DNA of 35,727 nucleotides, taken from contig JAHHJQ010000203.1 in NCBI GenBank assembly GCA_018680005.1, forward strand, positions 1 through 35,727. Reading direction: 5' to 3'. Of this stretch, positions 1 to 9,856 are shown one piece after another. The position numbers were made by a program, and so were the translations under genes. A model generated the notes under the pieces. It was not told the origin of the DNA and did no database searches. It saw only the letters and a list, made by a program, of their open reading frames with translations. Source of the DNA: Bacteroidia bacterium (GTDB taxonomy: Bacteria; Bacteroidota; Bacteroidia; Chitinophagales; Saprospiraceae). Every line of letters begins with the position of its first letter. Within the stretch, counting starts at the first letter, position 1.

Positions 1-1
1 C

Positions 2-1087
2 TTTCAAAGTGATGCTTCAGAGGTATTTAAAAAAGTCCAGCTTTCCAAAATTGATCGGATGTGGGAATATGCCCAGGCTACAAGTTGCAGAACTAATGTC
101 ATCCTGAATTATTTTGGAGAAAATAGATCTGAGCCTTGTGGCCATTGTGACAATTGCTTGAATCCACCAGTCGGTTTTGATGGAACCATTCTCGCACAAA
201 AGGCACTTTCTGCAGTCAAACGTACCAATGAATCTGTTCCTGTGGGATTAGTTGTCGATATTTTGAGAGGTTCATACCGTAGAGAAGTAACTGCCGCAGG
301 CTATGAACAGATCAAAACCTTTGGTGCTGGAAGACATACTTCTAAAAGTCATTGGCTGGAATATATTACACAATTGATCAACCTGGGTCTTTTAGAGATT
401 GACTATACAGATCACTCCAGATTGAAACTTACAGCTTTATCAAAACCTGTATTGTTCAATGGTGAGAAAGTGACACTTACCCAACCACGTGAATGGGTTG
501 ACTCGAGTACAAAATTTGTAAAAAAGAAATCCAAACGAGAAACATTCGAAGATCGATTGATTGAAGAATTAACCAAACTCAGAAAGCAAATTGCTCAGGA
601 AGATGGTATTGCTCCATTCAATGTATTTGCTGATTCTACCTTAAAAGAGATGGCCAGGAACAAGGTATGTTTCCGTCCGGAGTTCTTCAAACTTTCTGGT
701 ATGTCTGCTTATAAATTTGAAAGGTATGCTGACCGTTTTCTTGAAAAGATTCGAGAGGTAATGCTTCAATCAGATATGAAGAATCTCAAAGGTCGGACAC
801 ATCTGGAGACCTTAAAGCTATTTAATGAAGGCAAATCTGTAAGTGAAATCGCAAGACACAGGGATATTGGAAAATCTACGATCATTGGCCATCTCGCAAT
901 ATTGATGGATAAAGAAGAAGAAATAGATGTCCAGCGCATTCTTTCGATGGAAGACTTAGAAAAAATAACCGAAGCATGGTCCGACCTGGGCCAACCTACT
1001 GATTTCAATCAGGTATTCTCCAGGCTTGATGGATTATATGACTATGCGCAAATAAAAATCGCCGTGGCCTGGTCAAAGCAACGATAG
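2..1087 (+). CDS. recQ: ATP-dependent DNA helicase RecQ, C-terminal part (5' end lies outside window)
   Basis: Frame is open from base 2. Contains RecQ zinc-binding motif 'CGHCDNCLNPP', RQC region, HRDC-like region ('FNVFADSTLKEMA') and C-terminal HTH ('EGKSVSEIARHRDIGKSTIIGHL'). Confidence 0.93.
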   Translation, partial: FQSDASEVFKKVQLSKIDRMWEYAQATSCRTNVILNYFGENRSEPCGHCDNCLNPPVGFDGTILAQKALSAVKRTNESVPVGLVVDILRGSYRREVTAAGYEQIKTFGAGRHTSKSHWLEYITQLINLGLLEIDYTDHSRLKLTALSKPVLFNGEKVTLTQPREWVDSSTKFVKKKSKRETFEDRLIEELTKLRKQIAQEDGIAPFNVFADSTLKEMARNKVCFRPEFFKLSGMSAYKFERYADRFLEKIREVMLQSDMKNLKGRTHLETLKLFNEGKSVSEIARHRDIGKSTIIGHLAILMDKEEEIDVQRILSMEDLEKITEAWSDLGQPTDFNQVFSRLDGLYDYAQIKIAVAWSKQR

Positions 1088-1153
1088 ACAAGAATTAACC
1101 CTAACGAAAGAGAGTTTCTTTATATCTCTTTCATAAAATCAAAAAATTCGATT

Positions 1154-1513
1154 ATGACAACCAAAGAAATCGCTGACAAATTAGTCCAATATTGCCGAGA
1201 CAATAAATACGAGCAGTGTTACTCGGAATTGTATTCTCCCAATTGTAAAAGTATAGAAGCTGAAGGTTCCCCATGGCCTGTTGCTAATGGGATGGCCGAA
1301 ATCGCTGAGAAAGGGAAAAAATGGCAGGAGAATATTCAAGAATTTCACGGAGGAACCGTAGGAGATCCAATTGCAGCCGATGGATACTTCGCTTGCAATA
1401 TGATCTATGATGTTACTTTCAAAGAAGGAGGCCGACAGAAAATGAATGAACTATGTGTCTATAAAGTAGAGGATGGAAAAATAACTGAGGAAAGATTTTT
1501 CTATACCGTATAG
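1154..1513 (+). CDS. SnoaL-like / NTF2-fold domain protein
   Basis: 119 aa intact ORF with SnoaL-like pattern ('YSELYSPNCKSIEAEGSP...GDPIAADGYFACNMIYDVT...ELCVYKVEDGKITEERFFY'). Confidence 0.7.
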   Translation: MTTKEIADKLVQYCRDNKYEQCYSELYSPNCKSIEAEGSPWPVANGMAEIAEKGKKWQENIQEFHGGTVGDPIAADGYFACNMIYDVTFKEGGRQKMNELCVYKVEDGKITEERFFYTV

Positions 1514-1533
1514 CAACAAATCTGATTGATTAG

Positions 1534-1562
1534 AACCCATCCGATGCTCCTCGATATGGGTT
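1534..1562 (+). terminator. Putative intrinsic terminator after the SnoaL-like gene
   Basis: Inverted repeat AACCCAT (1534-1540) / ATGGGTT (1556-1562) followed by T-rich sequence. Confidence 0.5.
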
Positions 1563-1641
1563 TTAGTATTTATATTAATTTCTTGCAGCTTCGCAAGGCA
1601 ATCTTTGTTTCATATTATTATGCATAGAACGAGATTAACTC

Positions 1642-3188
1642 ATGCGACCCTATAGAAAAATCATTGGTAGTCTTTTTATGTATCACAGTGGTTATAATCT
1701 TTTCCTGCAGCAAGGAAGATGGAGGTACTTCTGATCTTACGATCGAAGCTAACATCACCTCCATTCTGAATCCAAGTGGTTGGGCTCCCTTAACAGCAAT
1801 TATAAAAGTTGAAACAGATCAAGAGGTAAGAGTAACCACAACAGTAATTTGTAAAAATGGAATTGATCCTGATTTTGAAGCAAGCCATTTTGAATTGGGG
1901 CGGTCATTAGAGGTTCCGATCATAGGACTTTACCCTAGCCATAACAATATAATTCGAATAACTCTTTTCGATAATACCGGCAAATCGCTTGGACATATGA
2001 AGAAAACATAGAACAGGAACCAATTCTAATTTGCCTGAAATAGACATTTCTGTAAGGAGAACAGATGGATCTGAACAGAATTTTTATTTAGTCAACTACT
2101 TTGGGAATAGCCCCATTGCTTATCCTCAACAAGCATTTGTTTTTGACCAATATGGTGATATTCGTTGGTATTTGGATTATCAAAATCATCCGGTTCTATA
2201 TCGATTATTTTTCGACAACGGTCTAATTAGGCTAAATAATGGCAACTTCATTTTTGGAGATAATTTTTCTAGTAGCCTCTATGAAGTGGACTACTTTGGA
2301 AAAGTCATCAATACATGGGGCCTGCATGGATATCGTTTTCACGCCGCTGTACTCGAAAAGCCTAACGGAAATTTTCTCGTAACGGTAGATGACCCCCAAA
2401 AAGTCACCGTCCAAGACGTCATTCTTGAAATCAATCGAAATAACGGTGCAATTGTCAATAGTTGGGATCTGACAGAATCTCTAGATCAGTCTAGGCATGC
2501 GTGGCTATCCAATCGTTCCAACTTGAGAATAGATTGGTTTCATGCAAATGGCTTGGGATATAGCGCCGAAGATAATAGCATTATCGTTTCCGGAAGAACA
2601 CAAGGTGTTGTTAAGTTAAATCATAATAATGATGTGGCCTGGATACTAGCTCCGCATCTGGGATGGTCTACATCGGGTAATGGCACGGATTTGACACAGT
2701 TTTTATTAAAACCTCTTGACGGACAAAACAATATTATTTCTGATATGTCAATTTTCCAGGGATACACCAATCACAGCGATTTTGAATGGTCCTGGTATCA
2801 GCATTCGCCGATCCTCATGTCCAACGGAAATCTCTTGTTGTTTGATAATGGTGAAAACAGAAACTATTCTTTGGACCATCAATATAGTCGTACAGTGGAG
2901 TATGCCATCGATGAAAATGAGAAAACATTAAAGCAAATCTGGTCCTATGGAAAATCAAGAGGAGAGGAGACCTATAGCCAAGTGGTATCCAGAGCAGATA
3001 TTCTTGATAACGGGAATGTTCTATTCACCCCCGGTCCTATCCAAACCAATGGAATCGGATTGAGCAGGATAATCGAAGTCAATCCTTCCAACAATCAAGT
3101 TGAATTTGAAGAAATAATCACTCCACCCGGAACGTTGGCGAATATCACTTTTCATAATGTGCATCAGATAGAACTGAGCATCAATTGA
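1642..3188 (+). pseudogene. Aryl-sulfate sulfotransferase (ASST family) lipoprotein, interrupted by frameshifts
   Basis: N-terminal piece (ORF 1664-2011, 'VVFLCITVVIIFSCSKEDGG' lipobox) and C-terminal piece (ORF 2031-3188) lie in different frames. The C-terminal piece has ASST-like motifs ('IDWFHANGLGYSAEDNSIIVSGR', 'WYQHSPILMSNGNLLLFDNG'). The ATG at 1642 encodes MRPYRK in a third frame. Confidence 0.7.
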
Positions 3189-3212
3189 TTATTTGGTAGT
3201 AATAAGAAAAAA

Positions 3213-3239
3213 AGCCTACCCAAGTATCTCAAGTAGGCT
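3213..3239 (-). terminator. Putative intrinsic terminator of the minus-strand metallopeptidase gene
   Basis: AGCCTAC (3213-3219) / GTAGGCT (3233-3239), preceded on + by AAGAAAAAA, which is a U-tract on the minus transcript. Confidence 0.65.
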
Positions 3240-3277
3240 AAGGATTCTATTTCTTCAGAATTTTTTCAAAATATAGG

Positions 3278-4573
3278 TTAGTTTAAAAAAATGATGTCCA
3301 CAGTCATTTCCTCATTTTGAATACCCAGGTTGGTGAATTGTATCCCATTTGCTGAATCCGTTAATGACTCTCCAACATCAATTGCATTGACATAGCGCGT
3401 AACCCAACCTTTCTCGCCACTCCAGCTATGAATACTTAATTTGTTGGCAACTCTAGAAGAAATGGCATCATCAATTTCTCCAATCGGCGCTCTATAAGAT
3501 AAATAGTATTTCTCTGGTCTATTGAAATTGACCATTCCAACATCAACCACTAAAACTTGGCTGTTAGAAGGGTTATTTACTTCAATTGGAGAAAGTGTAA
3601 AGGTTCCGGAGTTGGTTACATTCTCTGTACTTTTTTTTCCTATCCAGCCCATTTCAACACGATGAGGAGCTACAATTTCGCTAAATGCTGTGGCCATTAC
3701 ACATCCTGGGTCTCCATATCCCGAAACCGATCCGTCTGTATTATATGAAGTGGAGTGATTCATCCCTAAGTTATGCCCTATTTCATGTGGATTGACAACA
3801 TTCCACGTACAATATGCATTATGGATAATATTTCCATCGAGCCTAGCCTGACCTCCATATCCACAAATGGGAGCAGTAACATAGATGATATGATCATATC
3901 GGTTTGTTTTGAAACCTTGATTCGAAAGAATAGGATTGATCCGGCTATGTAGCCCGGTGACACTGCAGGTGATACTAGGTATATACACCTCTGTTGAAGT
4001 CACACTACCGATGGTAAATTTGCCTTTAGAAGTGAGTGTAAAAAAGTTTTTGGTTGATTCTCCACTTGGACCAATCAAATCATCTTCTATTTCTGCTGCA
4101 GAGCAATTGGGAACTGAATTAGCATCACTTACCATAACTAGTAAAATGCTCGCTCCTTTTCCTCCTCCACCATCATTGCCGCCTCTACCGCCACCCGGTG
4201 CCTTTGCAGAAGAATCTACTTTATCTTGAGGAGGTTGTTCCAATACCCGAATCCTTTTAGGAATCAAATTGTCATTTTCGAGTTTTCCCTGGATTTCAAC
4301 TAACTTATTAGATTTGGATATATATTCTCCTATCTCGGATTCATCAACATCTATCTTTTTGAATAAGCCAGTATCCGCTTCTTTAAGGCTGACTTCGTAA
4401 CCGCCAGGAATTAATTGATCACCTACAATATTGTCGGTGACGACCACAACAATCTCACCTTGAAGGATTTCCAATTTACTATCTGTTACTGTTTTGAACG
4501 ATGTATCCTTGGTGCAAGACACAAATGTTAATGTAACCCCAGCAAGGAGGATTAAAAGAAGGTTCTTCTTCAT
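3278..4573 (-). CDS. Zinc metallopeptidase lipoprotein (gametolysin/M11-like, metzincin)
   Basis: Extended metzincin motif 'HEIGHNLGMNH', downstream Met-turn candidate 'GCVMA', lipobox 'LTFVSC', glycine-rich linker 'GGGRGGNDGGGGKG'. Confidence 0.8.
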   Translation of the reverse strand: MKKNLLLILLAGVTLTFVSCTKDTSFKTVTDSKLEILQGEIVVVVTDNIVGDQLIPGGYEVSLKEADTGLFKKIDVDESEIGEYISKSNKLVEIQGKLENDNLIPKRIRVLEQPPQDKVDSSAKAPGGGRGGNDGGGGKGASILLVMVSDANSVPNCSAAEIEDDLIGPSGESTKNFFTLTSKGKFTIGSVTSTEVYIPSITCSVTGLHSRINPILSNQGFKTNRYDHIIYVTAPICGYGGQARLDGNIIHNAYCTWNVVNPHEIGHNLGMNHSTSYNTDGSVSGYGDPGCVMATAFSEIVAPHRVEMGWIGKKSTENVTNSGTFTLSPIEVNNPSNSQVLVVDVGMVNFNRPEKYYLSYRAPIGEIDDAISSRVANKLSIHSWSGEKGWVTRYVNAIDVGESLTDSANGIQFTNLGIQNEEMTVDIIFLN

Positions 4574-4825
4574 TTTGAATAGAAATTAAATGATTAATGA
4601 TTTCAGCAGAACATCTATTTCTGCCAAAAAATGAATTTTACTATAGAAAGTTAGAAAACCGGAATATGGAGGAACTGTGTAAACCTCGCAAGACTAGTAG
4701 ATATGCTGATTGTTTTCAGATTGGATATTCTAAAGCTAAAGAGATTTTAATTAAAAACCAACTTACTGCGTATCAGGAATGGTTCTGCTTTTTCTAGGAC
4801 GAAAAGCAAACATGGAGGTATATGT

Positions 4826-4861
4826 AAAAGGCCCGTTTGAGAATTCACAAACGGGCCTTTT
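4826..4861 (-). terminator. Strong intrinsic terminator of hppA (potentially bidirectional)
   Basis: Perfect 14-bp stem AAAAGGCCCGTTTG (4826-4839) / CAAACGGGCCTTTT (4848-4861) with an 8-nt loop, flanked by A/T tracts. Confidence 0.85.
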
Positions 4862-4880
4862 AATTTTTGATTTTGCTCAA

Positions 4881-7073
4881 TTAAATAAATGGAGCAATCA
4901 CCAATGCAACTACTGACATCAGCTTCAAAAGAATATTTAACGATGGTCCTGAAGTATCCTTGAACGGATCACCTACAGTATCCCCAACGACGGTTGCTTT
5001 ATGGGCATCAGATCCTTTATAATACATTTGTCCATCTATATCAACACCTTCTTCAAACATCTTTTTGGCGTTATCCCAGGCCCCACCAGCATTGGATTGG
5101 AATATAGCCATCAATACACCACAAACCGTGACTCCTGCTAACAGACCACCTAACATTTCTGCGCCACCAATGAAGCCAAAAAGGACTGGAGTAGCTACAG
5201 CAATTAATCCCGGCAATACCATTTCCCTGATGGAAGCTTGTGTAGAAATTTCTACACATTTTCCATATTCAGCCTTACCATCTGCAGCTTGGAAAGTTTT
5301 CTTATCTGCATCTGACCAGTCTTTGAATTCCTTTCCTTCATTCTTAGTCATTAGTTCTAATGCCGCTTTCAATTCAGGGATGGATTTAAACTGTCTTCTT
5401 ACCTCATTGATCATGTCCATTGCTGCCCGCCCGACTGCATTCATAGACAAGGCAGAGAAGAGAAATGGTAACATACCACCTACAAAGAGTGCAGCCATTG
5501 TCCTAGGTGCTGTAATATCGATACCCGTGAGTTGATTATCCGGATTTGCAACATTATACGCAGTAATAAAAGCTGCAAAAAGTGCAAGGGCCGTCAATGC
5601 TGCCGATCCTATAGCAAATCCCTTACCGATCGCGGCTGTTGTGTTACCCACAGCATCCAATTTATCGGTTCTCTGTCTTACTTCTTTTTCTAATTCTGCC
5701 ATTTCTGCAATACCCCCAGCATTATCCGCAATAGGACCATATGCATCTACAGCCAATTGAATCCCCGTATTGGAAAGCATACCTACCGCAGCAATGGCAA
5801 TACCATAGAGTCCGGCAAAATGATGTGCACCTATGATGGCCACAGCAAGAACAACTATAGGAAGGGCTGTCGACATCATTCCGACCCCAAGACCAGAAAT
5901 AATGTTTGTTGCAGCTCCTGTTAAAGATTGCTTGACAATAGACATAACCGGTTTAGTCCCGGTACCCGTATAGAATTCAGTTATTATACCAATTAGTAAA
6001 CCTGCTGCCAACCCAAATAGAACGGCATAAAATACACCATTAGAAGTATAGCTGGTACCATCCAATGTCCATGTATCCGGAAGGATCCGGTTCACGATGA
6101 AATAAGTACCTACGATCATAATGGCAAATGAAATATACTCTCCACGATTTAAAGCACTTTGTGGATTTCCTCCTTCCGCTACTTTTACAAAGAATGTCCC
6201 TATGATCGAAGTGATGATACCAAATGCTGCTAACACTAGAGGCAGGAAGACAGCATTTAATCCACCAAATTCACTATCGCCAAATCCAGTGACACCCATG
6301 AAAGTTGCTCCGATAACCATAGTACCGATAATAGAACCAACATAAGATTCAAATAGATCGGCCCCCATACCTGCCACGTCACCAACATTGTCACCAACAT
6401 TATCCGCGATAGTTGCTGGATTTAATGGGTGATCTTCAGGAATACCTGCTTCTACTTTACCTACCAAGTCGGCACCGACATCTGCGGCTTTGGTATAAAT
6501 ACCTCCTCCGACTCTTGCAAACAAAGCTATCGATGAAGCTCCAAAAGAAAATCCTGTTACTATAGTTATGACTCTAACAGCAGCACTTTGGGTTTCTATG
6601 CCATACATGTTAGAATAGATAAGGAACAATATACCCAGACCTAGAACTCCCAGACCAACAACTCCAAGTCCCATGACTGCTCCTCCGGCAAAAGCCACTT
6701 CCAGTGCTTTGCCTAAACCGGTTCTGGCCGCATTCGTTGTTCGCACATTTGCTTTCGTTGCCACCTTCATACCTATAAACCCTGCAAGTGCTGAACAGAT
6801 AGCTCCCAGAACAAATGAGGCTGCGACTAGTGGAGAAGAACCTGGAGTGTTACCGCTTATACCAAGGATAATTGCCACGGCAACTACAAAGATGGAGAGT
6901 ACTCGGTACTCGGCTTTTAAGAATGACATTGCTCCGTCAGCAATATTATTGGCAATGGTAGCCATCCGCTCTGTGCCTACCTCTTGTTTGGCAACCCATC
7001 CGGATTTCCAAAATGTAAATAACAAAGCCAGCACACCAAAGGCTGGTATCGCATAGGTTAGATTTTGAACCAT
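4881..7073 (-). CDS. hppA: K+-dependent membrane-bound pyrophosphatase (ion-pumping PPase)
   Basis: 730 aa, multi-TM, '[47 protein letters not shown]'. '[10 protein letters not shown]' carries the Ala/Gly signature of K+-dependent enzymes. Confidence 0.97.
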   Translation of the reverse strand: MVQNLTYAIPAFGVLALLFTFWKSGWVAKQEVGTERMATIANNIADGAMSFLKAEYRVLSIFVVAVAIILGISGNTPGSSPLVAASFVLGAICSALAGFIGMKVATKANVRTTNAARTGLGKALEVAFAGGAVMGLGVVGLGVLGLGILFLIYSNMYGIETQSAAVRVITIVTGFSFGASSIALFARVGGGIYTKAADVGADLVGKVEAGIPEDHPLNPATIADNVGDNVGDVAGMGADLFESYVGSIIGTMVIGATFMGVTGFGDSEFGGLNAVFLPLVLAAFGIITSIIGTFFVKVAEGGNPQSALNRGEYISFAIMIVGTYFIVNRILPDTWTLDGTSYTSNGVFYAVLFGLAAGLLIGIITEFYTGTGTKPVMSIVKQSLTGAATNIISGLGVGMMSTALPIVVLAVAIIGAHHFAGLYGIAIAAVGMLSNTGIQLAVDAYGPIADNAGGIAEMAELEKEVRQRTDKLDAVGNTTAAIGKGFAIGSAALTALALFAAFITAYNVANPDNQLTGIDITAPRTMAALFVGGMLPFLFSALSMNAVGRAAMDMINEVRRQFKSIPELKAALELMTKNEGKEFKDWSDADKKTFQAADGKAEYGKCVEISTQASIREMVLPGLIAVATPVLFGFIGGAEMLGGLLAGVTVCGVLMAIFQSNAGGAWDNAKKMFEEGVDIDGQMYYKGSDAHKATVVGDTVGDPFKDTSGPSLNILLKLMSVVALVIAPFI

Positions 7074-7215
7074 TATCTGAGAATTAGTTTAAAATTTAGA
7101 ATTTCGATTTTTAAATAAGGCCGCAAAATTAAGGTTTTTCCGCTTCTTTTTCTTGACTTGTAAATCAACACTTCCGTTGACATAGATATCCATGCTATAT
7201 CCAATTTTTACTTGT

Positions 7216-7245
7216 TTTGAAAACTAATCCAAACCGCTACTTTTG
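7216..7245 (+). promoter_or_regulatory. Putative Bacteroidota-type housekeeping promoter for the dtxR-family/metal transport genes
   Basis: -33 TTTG (7216-7219), 18-nt spacer, -7 TACTTTTG (7238-7245) matching TAnnTTTG. Confidence 0.55.
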
Positions 7246-7273
7246 TAACAAGATTTGATTCATCAAAATATAT

Positions 7274-7298
7274 TTTTAGATTTATCTAAAATTTAGAT
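7274..7298 (+). promoter_or_regulatory. Putative DtxR/MntR-family operator (overlapping palindromes)
   Basis: TTTTAGAT-TT-ATCTAAAA (7274-7291) overlapping ATCTAAA-A-TTTAGAT (7284-7298), between the promoter and the TTG start of the regulator gene. Confidence 0.6.
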
Positions 7299-7299
7299 T

Positions 7300-7962
7300 T
7301 TGAAACTAACTTTTACAGAGGAGAACTATTTGAAAGCGATCTACAAGCTTTTAGAGCAATCAGGAAAACCTGCATCCACTAATGATATTGCCGGTATTCT
7401 GCAAACAAGCGCTGCATCCGTAACCGATATGGTTAAAAAATTGGCAGAAAAAGGACTTGTGGACTATGAAAAATACAAAGGAACCCGATTAAACGAGGAG
7501 GGTAAAAATCATGCTACTCTACTTATACGCAAACACCGTCTGTGGGAAGTTTTCCTGATGCATAGTCTCAAATTTAGATGGGATGAAGTTCATGACATCG
7601 CTGAACAACTGGAGCATGTGCAATCAGAGAAGTTAATTGATGAACTGGATAGGTTTCTGGGATTTCCAAAATATGATCCTCATGGTGATCCGATTCCAGA
7701 TAAAAATGGACGTTACACCTTCCGGCACCAAATACCCTTAAGCCAATTAGAAAAAAATAAAAAAGGTTTGGTCGTTGGCGTAAAGGAACATTCCAGATCA
7801 TTCTTGAATCATCTCGATAATTTGAATCTAAAAATTAGTTCAAGGATTGAAATCCTGGACATCAATGAATATGACGATTTGATAGAAATCAGAATAGACG
7901 ATAATCAAAGAGAAAAAATCTCAAGAAAAGTGGCAGACAACCTTTTTGTACAGAACACATAA
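7300..7962 (+). CDS. Metal-dependent transcriptional regulator, DtxR/MntR family
   Basis: 'LTFTEENYLKAIYKLLEQSGKPASTNDIAGILQTSAASVTDMVKKLAEKGLVDYEKYKG' winged HTH plus dimerization domain ('RKHRLWEVFLMHSLKFRWDEVHDIAEQLEHVQSEKLIDELDRFLGFPKYDPHGDPIP') and C-terminal SH3/FeoA-like region. TTG start, with an in-frame TAG at 7294. Confidence 0.93.
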   Translation: MKLTFTEENYLKAIYKLLEQSGKPASTNDIAGILQTSAASVTDMVKKLAEKGLVDYEKYKGTRLNEEGKNHATLLIRKHRLWEVFLMHSLKFRWDEVHDIAEQLEHVQSEKLIDELDRFLGFPKYDPHGDPIPDKNGRYTFRHQIPLSQLEKNKKGLVVGVKEHSRSFLNHLDNLNLKISSRIEILDINEYDDLIEIRIDDNQREKISRKVADNLFVQNT

Positions 7963-7970
7963 TACAATTC

Positions 7971-8984
7971 ATGAACAAAATAATCTCCAAGCTTTTACTC
8001 TTTTCAGGCTTCCTATTTTTATGCATTGGTGTAAAAGCCCAAGACTCTAAAAAGGTATTGGCCACCGCTTCGATGATCGCAGATATGGCCCAGAATATTG
8101 CTGGTGATCGACTAATGATCGAATGCATTGTTCCAATAGGCGGCGACCCTCACCTTTATGACCCTATTCCAGAGGATGCACGCAAGGCAGCAAATGCGGA
8201 TCTCATTATTAAAAATGGACTTACTTTTGAAGGATGGCTCAATGAACTCATAGATAATAGTGGCACCAAAGCCAAACAAGTATTGGTGACAGAAGGAATA
8301 GATGCTGTTGAAAGTTTGGCCTATAAGAATAGCGCTGACCCCCACGCCTGGATGAACGCAATGAATGGAATAATTTATGTCGAAAACATAACCAAGGCTC
8401 TAATCGAATTGGATCCAGAAGGTGAACAAACCTACCGTATAAATTCAGAAACATATATCAAAAAACTGCAGACCCTAGATCAATACATTCAGGATCGCGT
8501 GGAAGAAATACCAGAAAATAACCGAGTTTTAATCACATCACATGACGCATTTCAATACTATGGTAGAAAATACGGAATCGAACTTGAAGCAATCTTAGGT
8601 ACTTCAACTGATGCGGAAGAGCAAACTTCTGATATCATGCGTGTCATCAATGTCATAAGATCAAGAAATATCCCGGCCGTTTTTATCGAATCCACAGTAA
8701 ATCCAAAGTTACTCCAACAAATAGCGGAGGACAACAGTGTAAAAATTGGAGGACAACTTTATGCTGATTCAATTGGAGATAAGGACAGTCCAGCTTCATC
8801 CTATTATGACATGCTAAAATATAATACGGATGTTATCGTCGAAGGATTAAAACAAGAAGTTCAAAATACAAAACGAAATACTGACGACAAGCCAGGATTT
8901 TGGACCTCAGGCAGGATTGGACTAGCGCTTGGAGTTGTAATGGCTTTGATCCTGGTTTTTGTTGCAAATAATATTAGAAAATAA
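7971..8984 (+). CDS. Mn/Fe-type metal ABC transporter substrate-binding protein (cluster A-I, TroA/PsaA-like) with C-terminal TM helix
   Basis: Signal peptide 'MNKIISKLLLFSGFLFLCIGVKAQ'; ligand-type motifs 'GGDPHLYDP', 'DPHAWMN', 'FIESTVN', 'LYADSIGD' (H,H,E,D set); C-terminal 'IGLALGVVMALILVFVANNIRK'. Confidence 0.9.
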   Translation: MNKIISKLLLFSGFLFLCIGVKAQDSKKVLATASMIADMAQNIAGDRLMIECIVPIGGDPHLYDPIPEDARKAANADLIIKNGLTFEGWLNELIDNSGTKAKQVLVTEGIDAVESLAYKNSADPHAWMNAMNGIIYVENITKALIELDPEGEQTYRINSETYIKKLQTLDQYIQDRVEEIPENNRVLITSHDAFQYYGRKYGIELEAILGTSTDAEEQTSDIMRVINVIRSRNIPAVFIESTVNPKLLQQIAEDNSVKIGGQLYADSIGDKDSPASSYYDMLKYNTDVIVEGLKQEVQNTKRNTDDKPGFWTSGRIGLALGVVMALILVFVANNIRK

Positions 8985-8987
8985 TCC

Positions 8988-9731
8988 ATGGATCCAGTCA
9001 TCAAAGTAGAAGGGCTCTCGGTAAGTTATGATCGAAAAAGAGTTCTGACCAATGTTTATCTAGACTTGCATGCAGGAAATACATATGGAGTCATCGGACC
9101 CAATGGTGCAGGTAAATCGACTCTTTTCAAAGCCATTCTGGGTCTTTTGGAAATCAACACCGGGAAGATTAGAGTTGAGGGTTCGACTATTGATCAAAAA
9201 AAGAAAAAACTAGCTTATATACCACAGCGAAATGAAGTCGATTGGTCTTTTCCGGCAATCGTTATGGACATCGTGCTTATGGGCCGCTATCCCCACAAAA
9301 ATCTTTTTCAAAAGTTAAACTCATTGGACTATGAAATTGCCAACGATGCCATGGAGGAATTGGGTATCCTTAATTTGAAAAATAGACAAATTTCAGAGTT
9401 AAGCGGTGGCCAACAGCAGCGAGTTTTTATAGCACGTGCGTTATGTCAACAGGCTGAGATTTTTCTTTTTGATGAACCATTTGTTGGTGTTGATATGACC
9501 ACAGAAGATCGGATAATCAAAGTACTCCAACGTCTCGCAGAAGAAGGCAAAACCCTACTGGTTGTGCATCATGATCTATCAACTGTAGAAGCCTATTTTG
9601 ATCATTGCATCCTTCTTAATCAGCGGTTGATTGCCTATGGACCAACCTCCGAGGTTTTTCACAAGGACAATATTTCAAAAGCCTATGGTCCACAACTCCC
9701 GATTTTACATAAAACAGGAATGATCGAATAA
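8988..9731 (+). CDS. Metal ABC transporter ATP-binding protein (MntC/TroB/ZnuC-like)
   Basis: Walker A 'GPNGAGKST', signature 'LSGGQQQRV', Walker B 'IFLFDEP'; 3 bp after the upstream stop. Confidence 0.93.
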   Translation: MDPVIKVEGLSVSYDRKRVLTNVYLDLHAGNTYGVIGPNGAGKSTLFKAILGLLEINTGKIRVEGSTIDQKKKKLAYIPQRNEVDWSFPAIVMDIVLMGRYPHKNLFQKLNSLDYEIANDAMEELGILNLKNRQISELSGGQQQRVFIARALCQQAEIFLFDEPFVGVDMTTEDRIIKVLQRLAEEGKTLLVVHHDLSTVEAYFDHCILLNQRLIAYGPTSEVFHKDNISKAYGPQLPILHKTGMIE

Positions 9732-9856
9732 TTCTCCCATTTCTTTCAATCATTCTCTATTTTCTTCGTTAAATATGGATAATTGGGTTAAAACTTTCAG
9801 CAAATAAACCTGAATGGATTTTTTCTAAACCAGGATTTTGAAAGATATTTGAATTA

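Noticed and set aside
3936-4229. Proline-rich 97-aa ORF ('PPPPSLPPLPPPG') on the plus strand
   Set aside because: Antisense image of the glycine-rich linker in the metallopeptidase.
4597-4797. 66-aa plus-strand ORF between the metallopeptidase and hppA
   Set aside because: No recognisable domain or signal; sits in the 5' intergenic region of a minus-strand gene. Cannot be supported as coding.
5065-5535. 156-aa plus-strand ORF antisense to hppA
   Set aside because: Lies wholly inside a strongly supported coding gene; composition looks like an antisense shadow.
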